This document shows, one piece after another, positions 17,702 to 25,741 of a stretch of 64,000 nucleotides of DNA. Positions within the stretch are counted from its first letter, which is position 1, and each line of letters starts with the position of its first letter. The position numbers were made by a program, and so were the translations under genes. The notes below the pieces were generated by a model that was given only the letters and a program-made list of their open reading frames with translations, did no database searches and had not been told where the DNA came from. This DNA comes from Wenjunlia tyrosinilytica (lineage in GTDB: Bacteria > Actinomycetota > Actinomycetes > Streptomycetales > Streptomycetaceae), in the NCBI RefSeq assembly GCF_014646055.1, contig NZ_BMMS01000020.1, positions 102,025 through 166,024 of the forward strand, read 5' to 3'.

Positions 17702-18373
17702 ATGAATCCGCATCCAAGGCTGCTGGCTCTGGCCGGCATGGTTCTCCTCGCAGGTCTAGTGGCTGCACCCAGCGCCAACGCCTCCGATTCCGCAGCCCGC
17801 AGCGCCGCGCGCGACGCCGGAGTGGTGTACGCGAACGGCGGACAGCACCAAAAGCAGGCACTCGCCGCTGAGTCCAGCCCCGGTGTACGGGCACTCCTGG
17901 AGGCGTGCGGCCACAAGACCGACGTGTGCGACTTCCATCCCGAAGGATCGCCAACCGTCTACACGGGTGCCAGGGAACTGGCCGGCAGCGCGACAAACTG
18001 CACCGACGACAAGATGACCCGCTGGATAGAGTGGTCCACCCTTCAGACCACCAAGAACAGTGTCGGCCTGGAGATGAGCGCCGAGGCCGGATTCGGGGAA
18101 GTCTTCAAGGTCGGCTTCAAGGTGGCGTACAACCGCGAGTGGGGTTGGGAGAAGGGCAAGACCGACAGGATGTTGCAGGAGCTCAGCCCGAAGCGCGCGG
18201 TCAACATTTTCGTTGCCCCGGTACGGCAGTCGGTCCGCGGCACCTACGAGCTGCACTTCGGCTACCGCTACTACGGCCACTACTACTGGTACGTCAGGAA
18301 CGTCGAGGTCAACGGGCCGGCGGACAGCGGCGCCATCAACTTGATAACGGAGAAAACACCGGCCAACTGCTGA
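17702..18373 (+). CDS. Secreted protein of unknown function, possible beta-pore-like segment
   Basis: A 223-residue exported protein with a signal peptide ending near PSANA (about residue 27). I do not recognise the family. The central part (NSVGLEMSAEAGFGEVFKVG, continuing to NREWGWEKGK) alternates polar and non-polar residues, as in the amphipathic strands of aerolysin/ETX-like pore formers. A Tyr-rich strand (FGYRYYGHYYWYV) follows. Cysteines at ACGHKTDVCDF, NCTDD and the very C-terminus could form disulfides. It is probably co-transcribed with the crystallin-like gene and closed by a terminator 9 nt after the stop. Pore formation is speculation from strand pattern. Confidence 0.7.
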   Translation: MNPHPRLLALAGMVLLAGLVAAPSANASDSAARSAARDAGVVYANGGQHQKQALAAESSPGVRALLEACGHKTDVCDFHPEGSPTVYTGARELAGSATNCTDDKMTRWIEWSTLQTTKNSVGLEMSAEAGFGEVFKVGFKVAYNREWGWEKGKTDRMLQELSPKRAVNIFVAPVRQSVRGTYELHFGYRYYGHYYWYVRNVEVNGPADSGAINLITEKTPANC

Positions 18374-18381
18374 GAGCGGAT

Positions 18382-18412
18382 CAGGGGTGCCCGTCCCTGG
18401 CGGGCACCCCTG
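18382..18412. terminator. Hairpin terminator after secreted-protein pair
   Basis: A perfect 12-bp stem (18382-18393 with 18401-18412) with a 7-nt loop lies 9 nt after the stop at 18373. It separates the secreted pair from the following five-gene operon. Confidence 0.8.
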
Positions 18413-18541
18413 GCTTGTCTGCGCACCCGCCCGAGCAGACGTGAGGATGAGCCCGAGAACGGCGGTAGACTTGGCGGGCGACTTCTCGAACTGTCGTGCG
18501 CGTCGGCTGCCCGGCCCCTTCCATTTCATGGAGAAATTTGC

Positions 18542-19207
18542 GTGTACATGAGCAACACAATCCTGTCTTGGCCCACACTCGCGCGCGCGGCGCCCTTCAC
18601 GGTGCTGCTCGGCCCCGACTACTCGGGCAAGTCATCCGCGCTACGCATCCTGGCGGGCCGTCAGGATTTCACCGTTGTCTCCTACGACAAGGCGTTCACC
18701 GAACCGAACCATCGCCTAGTGGCAAAAGTTCAGCGAGAGTTCATGGCGGAGGGACTCTGTGCGCCGGCCGGAAGATACTCGTCCGACCTGTTGCTCACCC
18801 TGCTCCAGGTCGCCGTAGTGCATCTGCGTGACCAGCTGCTCGCCGCTCCGCGAGGTATGCCCTTGATCATGGACTCCTACTACTTCAAGATCCTCTCGAA
18901 GTGCGCTCTGCTGGGTCATGCCAATGAGGCGCTCTTCTCCTGGTGGCGCTCGTTTCCCCGCCCCGACAGGGTTGTCTACCTGGACGTCCCACCCGATGTG
19001 GCCTGGCAGCGCAGTGGCCACGGGGCCTCGGTGAACGCCATGGAGCACTACGGCGAGCGGCCGACCAAATCCGGATTCATGGATCTGCAGGAGGATCTGC
19101 GCCGCGCCATGCTCATGGAAGTGGCCGGTCTCGACCTACACATCCTCGACACATGCGAGGACGTCGAGTCGACGACCCGCCTGATAGAGAAGTCGGCGGT
19201 GAACTGA
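18542..19207 (+). CDS. P-loop kinase, thymidylate/deoxynucleoside kinase-like
   Basis: A 221-residue soluble P-loop protein. Walker A GPDYSGKS lies at 24-31. A lid/substrate region follows, with IMDSYYFKILSK (a D-x-Y element as in thymidylate kinases) and VVYLDVPPDVAWQRSG, the nucleoside-monophosphate-kinase strand with an arginine-type lid. The GTG at 18542 has GGAGA 7 nt upstream; an ATG two codons later is possible. It is the first gene of an operon with a GH3-like ligase and a methyltransferase, so it more likely phosphorylates a pathway intermediate than dTMP (inference). The stop is just before the GH3 reading frame. Confidence 0.72.
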   Translation: MYMSNTILSWPTLARAAPFTVLLGPDYSGKSSALRILAGRQDFTVVSYDKAFTEPNHRLVAKVQREFMAEGLCAPAGRYSSDLLLTLLQVAVVHLRDQLLAAPRGMPLIMDSYYFKILSKCALLGHANEALFSWWRSFPRPDRVVYLDVPPDVAWQRSGHGASVNAMEHYGERPTKSGFMDLQEDLRRAMLMEVAGLDLHILDTCEDVESTTRLIEKSAVN

Positions 19208-19208
19208 A

Positions 19209-20915
19209 ATCGTCTCCGAATCAACCAAGGGCCCCGCGGCGCCTTCTGCGTTATCCCTTTACCGCGAGCGGGTCCACCAGGAGCGGGAACGGCTGTGGAA
19301 CGCGCTCGATGACGCCCCCGCCCGTCAGCACGAGACCCTGCTGGGATTCCTGACGGAGAACGCGGACACCGCGTTCGGGCGGGCGCACGGCTTCTCCCGG
19401 ATGAAGAACGTCGACCAGTACCGCGCCACCGTCCCCATCGCCGACTACGACGCCCTGGCCTCCTGGATCGAAGCCGCGGCCGCCGGAACACCGCGCGTGC
19501 TGTCGGCAGACGCGCCCGTCGTCTTCTTCAAGAGCAGCGGAAGCACCGGCGAGAGCAAGCGGATCCCCATCACCCGCCGGTTCATGGAGCGGTCGTTCTT
19601 CCCGTTCTACTACGCGGCCTGGGCGAACGTCGTCGACCACTTCCCGGACGCCGTCGCCCGCCCCGACGCCACGCTCAACCTCAAGCACGATCCGGCGCCG
19701 ATCGCCGGGACCACTCGTTCCGGACAGCCCCACCTGGGGGCCAGTCAGGTCGACTTCGCCACCGCGTTCGGCGAGCCGCTGTCGGCCGAGCCGGGCAGCC
19801 GGGCCCCCTGGAGCGTCCTGCCCGCCGGAGTGGACGCCGGCGACCACCTCGAACGCTGCTACGTCCGGCTCCGGCACGCGATCGCACACGATGTCCGCTG
19901 TGTCATCGGCATCAACCCGGCCATGGTCGCCGCCCTGCCGTTCCAGTTGGAGCAGTGGTGGCCGCGGCTGATGAAGGACCTGCACAAAGGAACCGTCGAC
20001 GGCCGTCGCGGCTCCACTCCAGACCCGGTGCGCTCCGCCGAGCTCGATCGCCTCGCCGAGCGCGCCGGTGGTCCCCTCCCCGCGCATGTGTGGCCCCGCA
20101 TGCAGCTGCTGTTCTGCTGGACCACAGGGCTGGCCTCGCTGTATCTGCCCAGGCTCAGGGAATCCTTCGGGCCGCAGGTGAGCGCCCTGCCCGCCCCTGT
20201 CGCCGCCTCGGAAGGGTTCGTCGCCGTCCCTCTGGACCGGCATGCCACGGCCGGGCCGCTGGCGGTCACGGCGTGCCTGTACGAGTTCATCGACGCCGAC
20301 GAGGAGATCCGTCCCAACAGCGCCACGCTGCTCCTGCCGGAGCTCGAGCCGGGACGCGAGTACCATGTGATCATCAGCCATGTGGGCGGCCTGTACCGCT
20401 ATGCCCTGGGCGACGTGGTGCGCGTGGTCGACCGGGTCAGGGGCGTGCCGCGGGTCGAGTACGCCGGGCGGCGCACCGTCAGCGACGCCGCCGGGGAGCG
20501 GCTGCGCGAGTCCCATGTGGTGCGGGCACTGCGCTCGGCACTGGCCTCGACGGGACTCGAAGCGCGCAACGCCACCTGCCGAACCGTCACCCCCGACGCC
20601 CCCGGCGCCCCGGGCGCGGCCCCCGCGATCCCTGGATACGTCTTCGCCGTCGAGCCGTTCACACCCTGGTCGGACCGCGAGGCGCGCATGTTCGCCGATG
20701 CCCTGGACGTCTCCCTCGGCACGGTGTCCGCCCTCTACCGTGCGGCCCGGGCGGAGCAGCGGCTGCGTCCGCTCGTCGTCCACCGCACGGCCTCGGGCGC
20801 GTTCGCCCGGGAATGGCAGGACAGGGTCGCCTCCGGCATCCGCCCCGCCCAGGTCAAGGACCGCGTCTTCCAACACGACGATGCGGCATGGCAGCGCCTG
20901 CTCGGCAACCGCTGA
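19209..20915 (+). CDS. GH3-family acyl-adenylate-forming ligase (start uncertain)
   Basis: A GH3/auxin-responsive-promoter family enzyme, expected to adenylate a carboxylate and join it to an amine. Motifs are FFKSSGSTGESKRIPIT (ATP loop), PVAASEGFVAVP, and GLYRYALGDVVRV (conserved YRY-LGD). The first ATG is at 19401, but sequence upstream (ERVHQERERLW, and ENADTAFGRAHGF, a conserved GH3 element) is clearly coding. The in-frame stop at 19200 leaves no ATG, GTG or TTG, only ATC at 19209 or CTG at 19293. The full frame gives about 568 residues, the usual family length. A TTA codon at 19251 lies in this N-terminal extension. Start assignment is weak; function assignment is firm at family level. 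Confidence 0.8.
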   Translation: MVSESTKGPAAPSALSLYRERVHQERERLWNALDDAPARQHETLLGFLTENADTAFGRAHGFSRMKNVDQYRATVPIADYDALASWIEAAAAGTPRVLSADAPVVFFKSSGSTGESKRIPITRRFMERSFFPFYYAAWANVVDHFPDAVARPDATLNLKHDPAPIAGTTRSGQPHLGASQVDFATAFGEPLSAEPGSRAPWSVLPAGVDAGDHLERCYVRLRHAIAHDVRCVIGINPAMVAALPFQLEQWWPRLMKDLHKGTVDGRRGSTPDPVRSAELDRLAERAGGPLPAHVWPRMQLLFCWTTGLASLYLPRLRESFGPQVSALPAPVAASEGFVAVPLDRHATAGPLAVTACLYEFIDADEEIRPNSATLLLPELEPGREYHVIISHVGGLYRYALGDVVRVVDRVRGVPRVEYAGRRTVSDAAGERLRESHVVRALRSALASTGLEARNATCRTVTPDAPGAPGAAPAIPGYVFAVEPFTPWSDREARMFADALDVSLGTVSALYRAARAEQRLRPLVVHRTASGAFAREWQDRVASGIRPAQVKDRVFQHDDAAWQRLLGNR

Positions 20916-20933
20916 GGGCCTGAGAGGAACACG

Positions 20934-21806
20934 ATGGAAGCCTTTGACGCCGTGGCGAAGACGTCCCTGCTCACCTCGGCACTGCGTGCCCAGGAGAACC
21001 TGCGCGAGGACCGGCTCTACGAGGACCCGTACGCCGCGCACCTCGCCACCGCACTCGGCTGGGACCTGTTCGGCCAGGTCGCCGATGCCACCCGGCCCAG
21101 CAGCACCCAACCCGGTAGCCAGGTAACGAGCACCTTCGATTACAACGCCATCAGGACCCGGTTCTTCGACGAGTACCTGGTGAAGGCCACCGTCGATCAG
21201 GGAGGCGGCCCGGCCCAGGTCGTCCTCGCCGCCGCCGGTATGGACACACGGGCCTATCGGCTGGCGTGGCCGGGGCCGGTGAATCTGTACGAACTCGACC
21301 GCCCGGCCGTGCTCGCCGCCAAGGAGTCCGCCCTCGAGGTCGTTTCGGTGTCCCCCGGAGTCACCCGGCGGACCCTGGGCGTCGACCTGCTGGACGACGA
21401 CTGGTCCGCCCGGTTGCGGGAGAGGGGCTACCGGCCCGACGAGCCGTCGGTGTGGCTGCTCGAAGGTCTGCTCTACTACATCACCGAACAGCAGGCCAGA
21501 CGGGTACTGGACCAGGTGCGGAAGGCGTCCGCGCCCGGCAGCCTGGTGGCCGCCGACATCGTGAGCGCCACCGCCTTCACCTCCCCCGCGATGCAGCCGC
21601 TGCTCGATGCCTTCGACCGGTGGGGCTGCCCCTGGCTGTTCGGCCATGACGAGCCCGAGGCCTTCTTCGCCGAGCACGGGATCAAGGCTCAGGCCGTGCA
21701 GCCGGGAGAGGAGCACGCCGACTACGGGCGCTGGCGTGACGCCGTACACCCGCGCGACGTGCCGGACGTGGAGCGGGTGTTCCTCGTTCACGGGCGGCGC
21801 ACATGA
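20934..21806 (+). CDS. SAM-dependent methyltransferase, LCM-like family
   Basis: A 290-residue enzyme of the leucine-carboxyl-methyltransferase-like family common in actinobacteria. Signatures are FDYNAIRTRFFDEYL, VVLAAAGMDTRAYRL (SAM site), YELDRPAVLAAK, WLLEGLLYYI and the end ERVFLVHGRR. GAGAGGA precedes the ATG, 18 bp after the GH3 stop. It is likely to methylate a small molecule, perhaps a carboxylate or hydroxyl, in the same pathway as the GH3 ligase. The substrate cannot be read from the sequence. Confidence 0.87.
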   Translation: MEAFDAVAKTSLLTSALRAQENLREDRLYEDPYAAHLATALGWDLFGQVADATRPSSTQPGSQVTSTFDYNAIRTRFFDEYLVKATVDQGGGPAQVVLAAAGMDTRAYRLAWPGPVNLYELDRPAVLAAKESALEVVSVSPGVTRRTLGVDLLDDDWSARLRERGYRPDEPSVWLLEGLLYYITEQQARRVLDQVRKASAPGSLVAADIVSATAFTSPAMQPLLDAFDRWGCPWLFGHDEPEAFFAEHGIKAQAVQPGEEHADYGRWRDAVHPRDVPDVERVFLVHGRRT

Positions 21807-21885
21807 CGGCTGCGACAGTGCCGGGCGGAAGCGGCGCCGGGTGCGCTCCCGCGCTTGTTGGCCACGGACCGGAGGACCTCTGTCG

Positions 21886-23016
21886 ATGAAGGTGCTCATC
21901 GCCCCGGTCACCGTGACACCCACCAAGGCGCTCGGGCTCAGCCACGTCAAGGGGCTGCTGTGGGTGGACACGATGTACCGGGCGACCCGGCTGCTGACCG
22001 ATGCGGACTACCTGTACAGCCACACCACGTACAACACCACCCGGCAGACCGCCGGATTCTGGGAGTACCTGGACCGGGCCTGCCCCGACGTCGACGCGTC
22101 CACCTGCACGGAGGACGACGTGGGCCGCCTCTACGTGGGCTACCAGGCAGAGGCCAGGGAACGGCCGACGCCGGAGCAGGCGCTTCGCCCGTACATCCAG
22201 GCTGTCGAAGACTCCGGCTGGGTACACCCGGTCAGCCGAAGGGTGCTCGACCTGTGGGTCGGCCACTACGCCTGGCTGGGCCTGCACGACCCGGGAATCA
22301 CTCAGGTACGCCCCCCTGGCCTGCGGTTCGAAGAAGCCGTCGACCTGCTGGCCCGCCACGGGCTGTGCCTCGACATGCGCCGGGACGGCGGCCCGGTCTT
22401 CCTCGACGCCACCGCCCAGGGCCTGCCACTTCGCACCATCGCCACCCCGACGGGCCACCCCAACTACCTCGCCTGCGCGCTGCGCGAGCTGATCCCGCTG
22501 CTCCCCCGGTACGAGAGGGTCGTGCTCGTTCACGACAGGGAGCTGACCGAGGACTACATCCTGCTGGACAAGATCTGCACCACACTCGGCGCCACCGTGC
22601 ACCGGGTCGCCCTCGATCGCGTGCCCGTCGACAACGTCGTACGCTCCAGCCGCCACGGCGTCGAGCGTCGGCACACGCTGGCCGGGCTGGCGGATGAGCT
22701 GGGCGACCACGCACCGGCCGAGGCGTTGAGGCTCGGCATGCGGCTGTATTTCATCGCCGGGCTCGGCAAGAGCGGACACCAGTCGTTCCGCATGGATCGG
22801 CTGCGCTGCACCGTGGACCGGGCGGCCAAGCTCCTCGCCGGAGCCGGAGCCGGCGACACCCAAGCCGACACGGACGCGGCAGAGGACGTCGCCGCGTTCC
22901 TGCGGCGGCACACCGGCGGCCGCGCCCATGTCGACCCCTACCGGCTCACGTCCGCGCTGCTCGCCCGCCACCGCCGGGTCCCCCTGCACCCGCTCGCCCA
23001 CGCCGTCTACAGCTGA
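21886..23016 (+). CDS. Unrecognised 376-residue biosynthesis-operon protein
   Basis: A soluble protein I cannot assign. The opening KVLIAPVTVTPTKALGLSHVKGL looks like the first strand and turn of a Rossmann/HUP-type nucleotide-binding fold. Later elements are GHPNYLACALRELIPLL, YERVVLVHDRELTEDY, ATVHRVALDR and GLGKSGHQSFR. The H-V-K-G turn and the GKSG loop recall, only loosely, the HIGH and KMSKS positions of class I adenylating enzymes. GGAGGA lies 9 nt upstream of the ATG at 21886. It sits in an operon with a GH3 ligase and a methyltransferase and is followed after 18 bp by another unknown. An amino-acid-activating or transferase role is only a guess. Confidence 0.75.
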   Translation: MKVLIAPVTVTPTKALGLSHVKGLLWVDTMYRATRLLTDADYLYSHTTYNTTRQTAGFWEYLDRACPDVDASTCTEDDVGRLYVGYQAEARERPTPEQALRPYIQAVEDSGWVHPVSRRVLDLWVGHYAWLGLHDPGITQVRPPGLRFEEAVDLLARHGLCLDMRRDGGPVFLDATAQGLPLRTIATPTGHPNYLACALRELIPLLPRYERVVLVHDRELTEDYILLDKICTTLGATVHRVALDRVPVDNVVRSSRHGVERRHTLAGLADELGDHAPAEALRLGMRLYFIAGLGKSGHQSFRMDRLRCTVDRAAKLLAGAGAGDTQADTDAAEDVAAFLRRHTGGRAHVDPYRLTSALLARHRRVPLHPLAHAVYS

Positions 23017-23034
23017 CCCCGGACAAGGTTCTCG

Positions 23035-23793
23035 ATGCTCACCCAGCAATACCTGCGCACCAAGGCCATCAGCAGGATCAAGAACGCCCACGCCGGACTC
23101 GGCCCAGGCGCCGACATCCCGGAGAAGGCCGGATGGCATGCCACGCTCCAGCAGGCACCGACGACAACCGTGACCGTCGTGATGCGCGAATTCGATCCGG
23201 CCGCGTTCGCACAATCAGCCCTCGACTATGCGACGAGCCTGCCGGGGAATCTGCGCGAGACATGGCTCCAGGCCTGCACCAGGACCGTGTTCCTGGCGGG
23301 AAGGCCCGCCAATCTCGTTTCCCGCTTCCGGTTCCACCACATCAGCGACAACAGCTCCATGGCCTGGACGGCACCGGCCCCGGCGAGCGAGCAGACCGCG
23401 CTGCGCCGCCTGCTCAAACTGTTCCCCGCCGCCGATCTGCCCGCCCTCCCACCGACCATGACCGCCCGCGTGCCCGGAACACCCTTGACCGCAGAAGCAC
23501 AGCTCGACGTGGCCACGGCCCGCGTGTCCGGCGCCGACTATCTCGTCCATGTGCACCACCTGCTCGCGGAAGCGGTACTGACCGGCCGCATCAGGCCCGG
23601 CACCCGGCTGACGGCCCGCCACATCCCCACGCTCGACGGCGCCGCCCACCACTACGCGATGCTGCGGATCGCCCCGGATCCCACCGCCCGCGAGCGGTTG
23701 CGCGCGTACGCCGGGCTGGTCGTCCCGGGTTCACCGGCCGGGAGCACGCACCGTGGGCCTTGGGCCCAAAAGAGTCCATGCGCGACCGGTTGA
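23035..23793 (+). CDS. Unrecognised 252-residue biosynthesis-operon protein
   Basis: A soluble protein with no family I recognise. The body (TVTVVMREFDPAAFAQSALDYA, RFRFHHISDNSSMAW, DYLVHVHHLLAEAVLTGRI) is well-behaved coding sequence. The last ~25 residues (GSPAGSTHRGPWAQKSPCATG) look low-complexity and may reflect a lost original stop. AAGG lies 6 nt before the ATG, and the gene follows the previous one by 18 bp. It is the last gene of the operon starting at 18542, and its role is presumably tied to the ligase/methyltransferase product. Confidence 0.7.
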   Translation: MLTQQYLRTKAISRIKNAHAGLGPGADIPEKAGWHATLQQAPTTTVTVVMREFDPAAFAQSALDYATSLPGNLRETWLQACTRTVFLAGRPANLVSRFRFHHISDNSSMAWTAPAPASEQTALRRLLKLFPAADLPALPPTMTARVPGTPLTAEAQLDVATARVSGADYLVHVHHLLAEAVLTGRIRPGTRLTARHIPTLDGAAHHYAMLRIAPDPTARERLRAYAGLVVPGSPAGSTHRGPWAQKSPCATG

Positions 23794-24364
23794 CCGCTTC
23801 TGCCCCCACTGCCCACTTCACAGGACCAATTCGCGCACCTGCCGGCACTCCACACGTACCGCGAGACCATCGACGATGGCGAGCCCCCGCCAGTGCTCAC
23901 CCACGGCCTCACCGCATGCGGACGGGGGACGCTGTCCCGCTGTCCCGCTGTCCCGACGTCGGTGACCTCAATGCTCGGCTCCCGCTCGACCGGACTCAAC
24001 AGAGAGTCATCTCGGCCCGCCCGTGCAGGGCCGCGTTGTTGATCGGCTCACCGATGATGAGGACTGCCGAGTCCCAGCCGTCGCCGACAATCCCCCGTGC
24101 TTCAGCAGACTGGAGGCGAACCAGATCGCGGACGGAGCCAGGTGCCGAAGTGAGCACATTCGAGCACCGTTCATACCTGTTGACTGAGCAACCACACCGC
24201 CTAGCCTCAGCGCCGTCACCCTCCATGCATCGGTCAGGATGAGGGCGGAGCCCTCATCTCTCGCCCAGGGCACACGACACGGCACCGGTCTGAACACCTG
24301 CCGCTGTGTCATCGAGCGCGCCCTCTCGCCCGGCAACACGGCACTCCACACCAAAGGACGCGTC
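23794..24364. other. Intergenic stretch between ligase operon and terpene operon
   Basis: Contains a decayed ATPase fragment on the minus strand (23996-24226) and, at the right end, AAAGGA as ribosome site of the P450. Otherwise nothing recognisable. It should hold the promoter of the terpene operon. Confidence 0.4.
23996..24226 (-). pseudogene. RsbW-like ATP-binding protein fragment
   Basis: A 76-residue frame resembles the N-terminal half of the short histidine-kinase-like ATPases of actinobacteria: SAPGSVRDLVRLQSAEARG, DSAVLIIGEPINNAALHG (normal form: D-A-LI-SELVTNA-HG), then it stops. The conserved Glu-Leu-Val-x-Asn element is altered to EPINN and the G-box half is missing. I read it as a broken gene; intact relatives are at 47180-47638 and 54119-54763. 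Confidence 0.38.
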
Positions 24365-25732
24365 ATGATCGATCCGCCCTCGATTCCGACCGCCCCGGGT
24401 TCACGGCCTCTGCTCGGCCACGGTGGCGCGCTGTTGCGAGATCCGCTCCGCTTTCTGTCCTCCTTGCCCGAAATCGGTGACCTGGTCAGAGTGAATGTCG
24501 GCCCCTTCGAATGGATCGCAGTCTGCGACCCCGACCTCATGCTGCACGTCTTCCGGGACGACCGCACTTTCGACAAAGGAGGGCTGCTCTTTGACCGCAT
24601 CAAGGAAGTGACCGGCCCCCGAGCGCTTGCTGTCATGGAGCACGCCGACCACCGGACGCGTCGGCGAATTGTCCAACCAGCCTTTCATCCGTCCCAGTTC
24701 ACTGCCTATTCCCAGGTGATTACCCAGCAGGTGTCGGCGGTGATGGACTCGTGGCGTGATGGACAGTATCTCGACCTATTTTCCGAGATGAAACTGATCA
24801 CTGCCCGCGCAGGACTCCTGACGATGTTTTCCTATATGCAGCCGGACCTTGTATTGAGCCAAGCGCTGGACGACACAATAGTGGTCATGGACAGTCTGTT
24901 CAGGCGTACGGTTGCTCCTACCCTTCTCAATAATATGCCCCTGCCTGCCAATATTCGCTACAATCGCGCCAACCAGCGAATCCGAGACCTGGTCGATCGA
25001 ATTATTCATGAATACCGCTCGCACGGGGTGAATTGCGGTGACCTGATGTCCGTTCTGTTGAACCTGGGCGACGCGGATTCGTCGGCGCCTGGTGCCGACG
25101 AAGGAATTTCCAATGCGGACATCTACGACGAGGTCACCGTCTTCTTTCTGGCTGTCATGGAGACCACCGCGGCCCTTCTGTCCTGGACATTGACAGAAGT
25201 AGCCCAACGACGACACATCCACGAACGTTTGCGCCAGGAAGTGGACGACGTGCTGGCTGGAAAGCCGCCGGAACTCAAAGATCTCCCCGACCTGAAATTC
25301 ACTGTGCAGACTCTGCAGGAGAGCCTGCGGCTGCATCCACCGGTCTGGATGCTCACCCGCAACGTGACTGCGGATACCGAGCTGCTCGGCAGGAAGATCG
25401 CAGCCGGCAGCACCATCATGCTGAGTCCCTACATCCTGCATCAACGGGCCGACATCTTTCCCGATCCAGGACGCTTCAACCCCGACCGGTGGCTGAAGGA
25501 AAGCGTGACGAAGCGACCACGCAATGCCCTGCTTCCGTTCGGACATGGCGCCCGCAAATGCATCGGGGACGTCTTCGGCATGACCGAGGCGGCACTCGTG
25601 CTGGCCTCCATCATCTCGGGCTGGGACCTGGTACCCCATCCCACGCACAGAGGGCGGGCATCGATCTCATTCGTGCTGAGTCCGCGCAGGTCACTTGTCC
25701 GCATCACGGCCCGTCGAACCCATGGGCGGTGA
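24365..25732 (+). CDS. Cytochrome P450, terpene-operon monooxygenase
   Basis: A 455-residue P450. The heme loop FGHGARKCIG (392-401) holds the Cys399 ligand and ExxR is ESLR (319-322). The I-helix reads FFLAVMETTAALLSW, with ETT at 266-268 where most have A-G-x-D/E-T-T; the glycine is replaced. Meander and PDRW elements (FNPDRWLKE) are present. The length and FxPxRW/FGHGxRxCIG style fit the group that oxidises terpenes in Streptomyces. The start at 24365 is preferred over an earlier one at 24239 because AAAGGA sits ~9 nt upstream and PPSIPTAPG is a typical P450 entry. AT-richer codons than neighbours (e.g. ATT, TAT, AAT) suggest acquisition. It heads an operon with two terpene cyclase-type genes and likely oxidises their product. 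Confidence 0.9.
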   Translation: MIDPPSIPTAPGSRPLLGHGGALLRDPLRFLSSLPEIGDLVRVNVGPFEWIAVCDPDLMLHVFRDDRTFDKGGLLFDRIKEVTGPRALAVMEHADHRTRRRIVQPAFHPSQFTAYSQVITQQVSAVMDSWRDGQYLDLFSEMKLITARAGLLTMFSYMQPDLVLSQALDDTIVVMDSLFRRTVAPTLLNNMPLPANIRYNRANQRIRDLVDRIIHEYRSHGVNCGDLMSVLLNLGDADSSAPGADEGISNADIYDEVTVFFLAVMETTAALLSWTLTEVAQRRHIHERLRQEVDDVLAGKPPELKDLPDLKFTVQTLQESLRLHPPVWMLTRNVTADTELLGRKIAAGSTIMLSPYILHQRADIFPDPGRFNPDRWLKESVTKRPRNALLPFGHGARKCIGDVFGMTEAALVLASIISGWDLVPHPTHRGRASISFVLSPRRSLVRITARRTHGR

Positions 25733-25741
25733 CAGCGCGTC

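Noticed and set aside
19251..21971. 906-residue open frame on the minus strand
   Set aside because: Antisense of the GH3 ligase and methyltransferase genes; composition typical of a reverse-strand shadow.
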